From assembly GCA_002409585.1 (NCBI GenBank), contig DHNP01000048.1, positions 1 to 15,219 on the forward strand: 15,219 nucleotides of DNA, written 5' to 3'. Position numbers and translations under genes: made by a program. The notes under the pieces are model-generated. The model did not search any database. It saw only the letters and a list, made by a program, of their open reading frames with translations, and was not told the origin of the DNA. Origin of the DNA: Ruminococcaceae bacterium UBA5413 (lineage in GTDB: Bacteria > Bacillota > Clostridia > Oscillospirales > Acutalibacteraceae). Below are positions 12,186-15,219 of this stretch, piece after piece. How positions within the stretch are numbered: the first letter of the stretch is position 1; the number at the start of each line of letters is the position of its first letter.

Positions 12186-14528
12186 ATGATAAAAGAAAAA
12201 GGGGCGAAAGCGGGTTTTACTGAAATTGCCGCCGCGCCGGCTAAGTCAGCAGCCAAGCAGCTTGCCGCGTTCACGGTGGGGCTTATGTTTTCACGCGGAA
12301 TAGTATTCGCGCAGTACGCGCCGTTCGGCATAGCGGCCGTGGCAGCCGCCCCGTACGACGTTTTGCTAAGCGTGGTTTTAGGCGGTACGGCGGGGTACCT
12401 TCTGCCGTCCAACGCTGTGGTGCCGGTCCATTACATAGCGGCGCTGCTGGCCGCCGCGGCTATAAGGTGGACTTTGGACGGCCTTGTAAAACTCAGGATG
12501 CATCCGGCTTTTGCGCCGGCTGCGGCGTTCCTGCCGACTTTGGTGACCGGCCTGTCTATAGTTGCGGTTAACGGCTCTGGGGTGATAACGGCGTCCATGT
12601 ACATATCGGAGTCATTCCTTGCGGGGGGCGCGGCGTATTTTTTCTTCCGCACTGTTTCGGCGGCAGCGTCAGGGCGCAGGGCCGGCGAGTGGAGTACGCA
12701 GGAGATAGCCTGCGCATCGCTTACGGCGGCGATATTTGTACTGTCGCTTTCAGGGCTTGAAGTAGCCGGAGTATCCGTCGCGCGCGTCATAGCCGTGGTA
12801 ATGATACTTTTTGCTGCGCGTTACGGCGGCGTGAGCGGAGGCAGCGTTGCCGGCGTAACGGCCGGCGTCGTTTTCAGCCTCGAGTCGGCGGGCGTGAACT
12901 ACCTTTCAGGGGCATACGCGCTGGGCGGGCTGATGGCGGGCCTTTTTTCACCGGCGGGGCGCTTTGCGTCTGCCGCTGCGTTCATAATATCAAACGGCAT
13001 AGCCTCTCTGCAGATAGGCAGTACCGCCGCCGTCGTAAACGGCCTTTACGAGGTTATGGCGGCGACCATAATATATATGGTTATTCCCGCAAAGGCCGGC
13101 GGGCCGCTTATAGGCATTTTTTCCCGCGGCGCCGACGACAGCAGGCGCGCGGAGGGCCTTAGGCGCTCGGTTATAATGAAGCTCGACTACGCCGCGAAGG
13201 CTTTGGGCAACGTGTCGCACTCTGTTGACGAGGTTTCAAAAAAGCTCTCGTCATCATGCGCGCCTGACATAGGCGGCGTGTACCATAAGTCCGCCGATGA
13301 AGTCTGCCGCAACTGCGGCCTTAAAACGTACTGCTGGACAAAGAACTTTAACGGCAGTATGGACGTTTTCAACGATGTGACGGAGAAACTGCGTAAAAAA
13401 GGCAGGGTGGCGCGCGAGGACTTCAGCCCTCATTTCGCCGCGCACTGCGGGCGCATAAACCAAATGGTGGATGCAGTAAATAAAAATTACGGTGAGTTTG
13501 CGATAAAAGACGCTGCCGAAAACAGGGCAAGGCAGATACGCGGCGTTGTCGCCGGGCAGTTCGAAACGACAAGCCGCATGCTCGAAGATATGGCCGGTGA
13601 GCTTGAACTTTACGAGAAGTTTGACTTTACCGCGGCACAAAAGGTTGAGGAGGCGCTGCGCCTTTCGGGAGCCATACCTATAGACGTAAGCTGCAGGACA
13701 GACCGCTTCGGGCGCATGTCGGTCGAAGCCGTTATGAACCCAGGCGAGTGTGCGCACCTTGGCAAGGGCGGCATAACGAAAGAGATCTCGCGTGTGTGCG
13801 GCAGGACGTTCCAGGTGCCGTGTGTCAGCGTCGCTGGCGGCGAGTGCAGGATACAGATGAACGAAATGCCGGTGTTCAGGGTCAAGACGGGCTGCGCACA
13901 GCACATCTGCGGCAACGGGAGCCTTTGCGGCGACTGCTGGAAAAGCTTTCCTGACGGAAACGGCAGGCAGATAGTTATCATAAGCGACGGTATGGGCACG
14001 GGTGGCAGGGCGGCCGTTGACGGGGCCATGGCATGCGGCATAATGTCAAGGCTTGTGGAAGCGGGTATAGGATTTGACGCCGCGGTGAAAATTGTAAATT
14101 CAGCGCTTATAGTGAAGTGCGGCGACGAGTCGCTTTCGACTATGGATATAGCCGCCGTAGACCTTTTTAACGGCAGCGCGGAATTTATGAAGGCCGGTGC
14201 GCCCGCAGGCATAATACGCAAAGGCGGCAGGGCATCCGTCATAGATATGCCGAGCCTCCCGATAGGCATATTAAACGATGCCGGCCTTGCAAAGTCGTCG
14301 GACAGCCTCTCTGACGGCGACATGCTCGTCATGCTTTCCGACGGCGCTTTAAGCTCCGGTATAGACTGGGTCATAGAGGAAACCGAAAATTTCAAGGGCA
14401 ATATCCCCCAGGAGCTTGCCGAAACCATAGTGTCACAGGCTATTGCTCTGCGCAGCGACGGCCATGACGACGATATAACCGTAGTGGTTACTATGTTATG
14501 TAAATACGGAAAAAGCGACGATATGTGA
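12186..14528 (+). CDS. spoIIE: Stage II sporulation protein E, membrane PP2C-type phosphatase
   Basis: SpoIIE dephosphorylates the anti-anti-sigma factor SpoIIAA and so activates sigma-F in the forespore; it also acts at the asymmetric septum. The 780-residue product has normal family layout. About ten membrane segments (~25-310) begin after a short basic tail. A cytoplasmic regulatory region (~315-590) follows. The C-terminal PP2C-type domain has IVIISDGMGTGGRAA (~596-610) with the first metal-binding Asp, KAGAPAGI (~670), LVMLSDGAL (~716) and the final GHDDDITVVV (~757-766). The ATG at 12186 is preferred because AGGTGA (12175-12180) precedes it; the in-frame GTG at 12177 lies inside that site. 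The regulatory region is rich in Cys (VCRNCGLKTYCW, CGNGSLCGDCW). A strong terminator upstream makes it a separate transcription unit. Confidence 0.95.
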   Translation: MIKEKGAKAGFTEIAAAPAKSAAKQLAAFTVGLMFSRGIVFAQYAPFGIAAVAAAPYDVLLSVVLGGTAGYLLPSNAVVPVHYIAALLAAAAIRWTLDGLVKLRMHPAFAPAAAFLPTLVTGLSIVAVNGSGVITASMYISESFLAGGAAYFFFRTVSAAASGRRAGEWSTQEIACASLTAAIFVLSLSGLEVAGVSVARVIAVVMILFAARYGGVSGGSVAGVTAGVVFSLESAGVNYLSGAYALGGLMAGLFSPAGRFASAAAFIISNGIASLQIGSTAAVVNGLYEVMAATIIYMVIPAKAGGPLIGIFSRGADDSRRAEGLRRSVIMKLDYAAKALGNVSHSVDEVSKKLSSSCAPDIGGVYHKSADEVCRNCGLKTYCWTKNFNGSMDVFNDVTEKLRKKGRVAREDFSPHFAAHCGRINQMVDAVNKNYGEFAIKDAAENRARQIRGVVAGQFETTSRMLEDMAGELELYEKFDFTAAQKVEEALRLSGAIPIDVSCRTDRFGRMSVEAVMNPGECAHLGKGGITKEISRVCGRTFQVPCVSVAGGECRIQMNEMPVFRVKTGCAQHICGNGSLCGDCWKSFPDGNGRQIVIISDGMGTGGRAAVDGAMACGIMSRLVEAGIGFDAAVKIVNSALIVKCGDESLSTMDIAAVDLFNGSAEFMKAGAPAGIIRKGGRASVIDMPSLPIGILNDAGLAKSSDSLSDGDMLVMLSDGALSSGIDWVIEETENFKGNIPQELAETIVSQAIALRSDGHDDDITVVVTMLCKYGKSDDM

Positions 14529-14580
14529 CTTAAATGAACTAAAAATATTTTAATTTGGATATTGAAAAAATTTTAAAGCG

Positions 14581-14621
14581 TGTTACCATTCGGGTATCAT
14601 AACAAAGGAAGGGTGGTAACA
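14581..14621 (+). promoter_or_regulatory. Inverted repeat enclosing the ribosome binding site of the GyrI-like gene
   Basis: TGTTACCA (14581-14588) and TGGTAACA (14614-14621) are perfect inverted copies separated by 25 nt. The ribosome binding site AAGGAAGGG (14605-14613) is in the loop, and the right arm touches the GTG start at 14622. It could be an RNA hairpin affecting translation or a DNA operator flanking the weak -10 box TATCAT (14595-14600). If transcription starts just after that -10, only the operator reading is possible. Confidence 0.45.
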
Positions 14622-15074
14622 GTGCAATGTAGTATTGAGGTAATGCCGGAAAACCGTATTGCGTATATGAGAAGGACAGGCCCGTATGGTGAAGGCAATT
14701 ATGCCCTTATGGAAGGATTTAAAGGGTGGGTAAAAGCAAACGGCCTGTTTAACAAATCGGCGGTTATTTTGGGAATTTCACAGGACAACCCTGCGGCTAC
14801 GCTGCCGCAGAGTTGCCGCTATGACGTTTGTATTGTTGTTCCTGGAGGTTTCATAATACGGGATGACGGTATACACGAAACAAAACTGCCGGGAGGAAAA
14901 TATGCTGTTTTTACAGTTGCCCATACGGCGGAAGCTGTTAAAACATCATGGGGCGAAGTTTTTGCGGAGCTTTCTGCCAAAGGCCTTAAACCCGATACGT
15001 CAAGGGCAGCATTTGAAAGGTATAAACTTTTTATGGTTGAAAAGCACCTTTGCGAAATATGCGTGCCCGTCTGA
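14622..15074 (+). CDS. GyrI-like/AraC effector-binding domain protein
   Basis: This 150-residue single-domain protein matches the GyrI-like (SbmC/SOUL-type ligand-binding) fold, found alone or as the effector domain of AraC regulators and known to bind small amphipathic molecules. Characteristic segments are MPENRIAYMRRTGPYGE (~8-24), the helix FKGWVKANGL (~32-41), GISQDNPAATLPQSCRYDVC (~49-68), the glycine turn LPGGKYAVFTVAH (~87-99) and the ending FERYKLFMVE. The GTG at 14622 is chosen because AAGGAAGGG lies just upstream and the protein then begins at the family's usual position; an upstream in-frame GTG at 14580 is less likely. No DNA-binding domain is present, so it is probably a free ligand-binding or sequestering protein. 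The ligand is unknown. Confidence 0.82.
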   Translation: MQCSIEVMPENRIAYMRRTGPYGEGNYALMEGFKGWVKANGLFNKSAVILGISQDNPAATLPQSCRYDVCIVVPGGFIIRDDGIHETKLPGGKYAVFTVAHTAEAVKTSWGEVFAELSAKGLKPDTSRAAFERYKLFMVEKHLCEICVPV

Positions 15075-15090
15075 TGCAGCAGAAAATATA

Positions 15091-15117
15091 GGCCTGTCGA
15101 TATTAATCAGGTCTTTT
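15091..15117 (+). terminator. Weak candidate terminator after the GyrI-like gene
   Basis: GGCCTG (15091-15096) and CAGGTC (15108-15113) pair over 6 bp with one G-T pair and are followed by TTTT. Stem strength is modest. Confidence 0.45.
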
Positions 15118-15159
15118 AAAAAGCTGTAAATAAAAAATATTATATTAATATTTTATGTT

Positions 15160-15184
15160 AACCATGCGCCACGGACGCATGGTT
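15160..15184. repeat. Perfect 9-bp hairpin next to the right-edge palindrome
   Basis: AACCATGCG (15160-15168) pairs with CGCATGGTT (15176-15184) around a 7-nt loop. It lies immediately before the repeat at 15185 and after an AT-rich tract. Tandem hairpins of this kind occur at the ends of IS200/IS605 elements, but it could also belong to transcription termination. Confidence 0.6.
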
Positions 15185-15219
15185 CAGCCTGTAGACAAAA
15201 CGCCGCTTGGGTCTGAATC
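15185..15219. repeat. Dispersed palindrome, right copy, cut by the window edge
   Basis: The first 21 nt are identical to the minus strand of 184-204, and the last 23 nt (15197-15219) are identical to the plus strand of 156-178. The two matches overlap because the unit is palindromic. The window ends just after the hairpin loop. A complete unit would be roughly 60 nt if the left arm continues to mirror. Confidence 0.85.

Noticed and set aside
13610..14428. Long minus-strand frame of 272 residues opposite spoIIE
   Set aside because: It is a shadow of the GC-rich phosphatase domain, low in complexity (Ser/Pro/Ala), and lacks a ribosome binding site.
1..15219. CRISPR array, SRP RNA or rRNA
   Set aside because: I saw no regularly spaced direct repeats and no stretch matching conserved rRNA or SRP RNA sequence on either strand.

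Overview
The window looks like a piece of a spore-forming, Gram-positive, low-to-mid GC member of the Clostridia. The evidence is a full SpoIIE, a lipobox-type binding protein, strong AGGAGG-type ribosome binding sites and the ylxM-ffh-rpsP-khpA gene order; an Oscillospirales-like gut or anaerobic lineage is only an inference. Every intact gene is on the + strand.

Left part (1-8866), accessory in character. A decayed IS200/IS605 tnpA remnant and its hairpin lie at the edge (156-506, minus strand). Next comes a three-gene importer of the ribose/galactose type (639-4262): a two-cassette ATPase, a permease and a lipoprotein binding protein. A strong terminator separates it from a second operon (4421-8548) with its own extended -10 promoter. 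This operon encodes an AraC-type (YesN-like) response regulator, a short membrane histidine kinase (YesM-like) with no visible extracellular sensor domain, and a 493-residue relative of the two-cassette ATPase that has lost both Walker A motifs, both signature motifs and the key Walker B acidic residues. The simplest model, an inference, is that the dead ATPase acts as a non-catalytic partner that ties the state of an importer to the kinase, which then controls importer expression.

Boundary (8683-8935). A broken IS630-family transposase fragment is fused directly to the last 25 nt of a tRNA gene (probably tRNA-Ser), followed by the tRNA's own terminator. The 5' part of the tRNA is absent. This is the expected scar of an element integrated at a tRNA 3' end, with the island to the left and the intact tRNA beyond the window. 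Isoleucine codon choice changes sharply across this point.

Right part (8975-15074), core in character. It holds a six-helix membrane protein of unknown function, then a consensus sigma-A promoter and ylxM-ffh-rpsP-khpA (signal recognition particle and ribosome genes), closed by a terminator instead of continuing into rimM-trmD. spoIIE (sporulation phosphatase) and a GyrI-like small-molecule-binding protein follow. The last 35 nt repeat the left-edge hairpin, and the sequence stops inside it, so the window may be a whole contig broken at a repeat.
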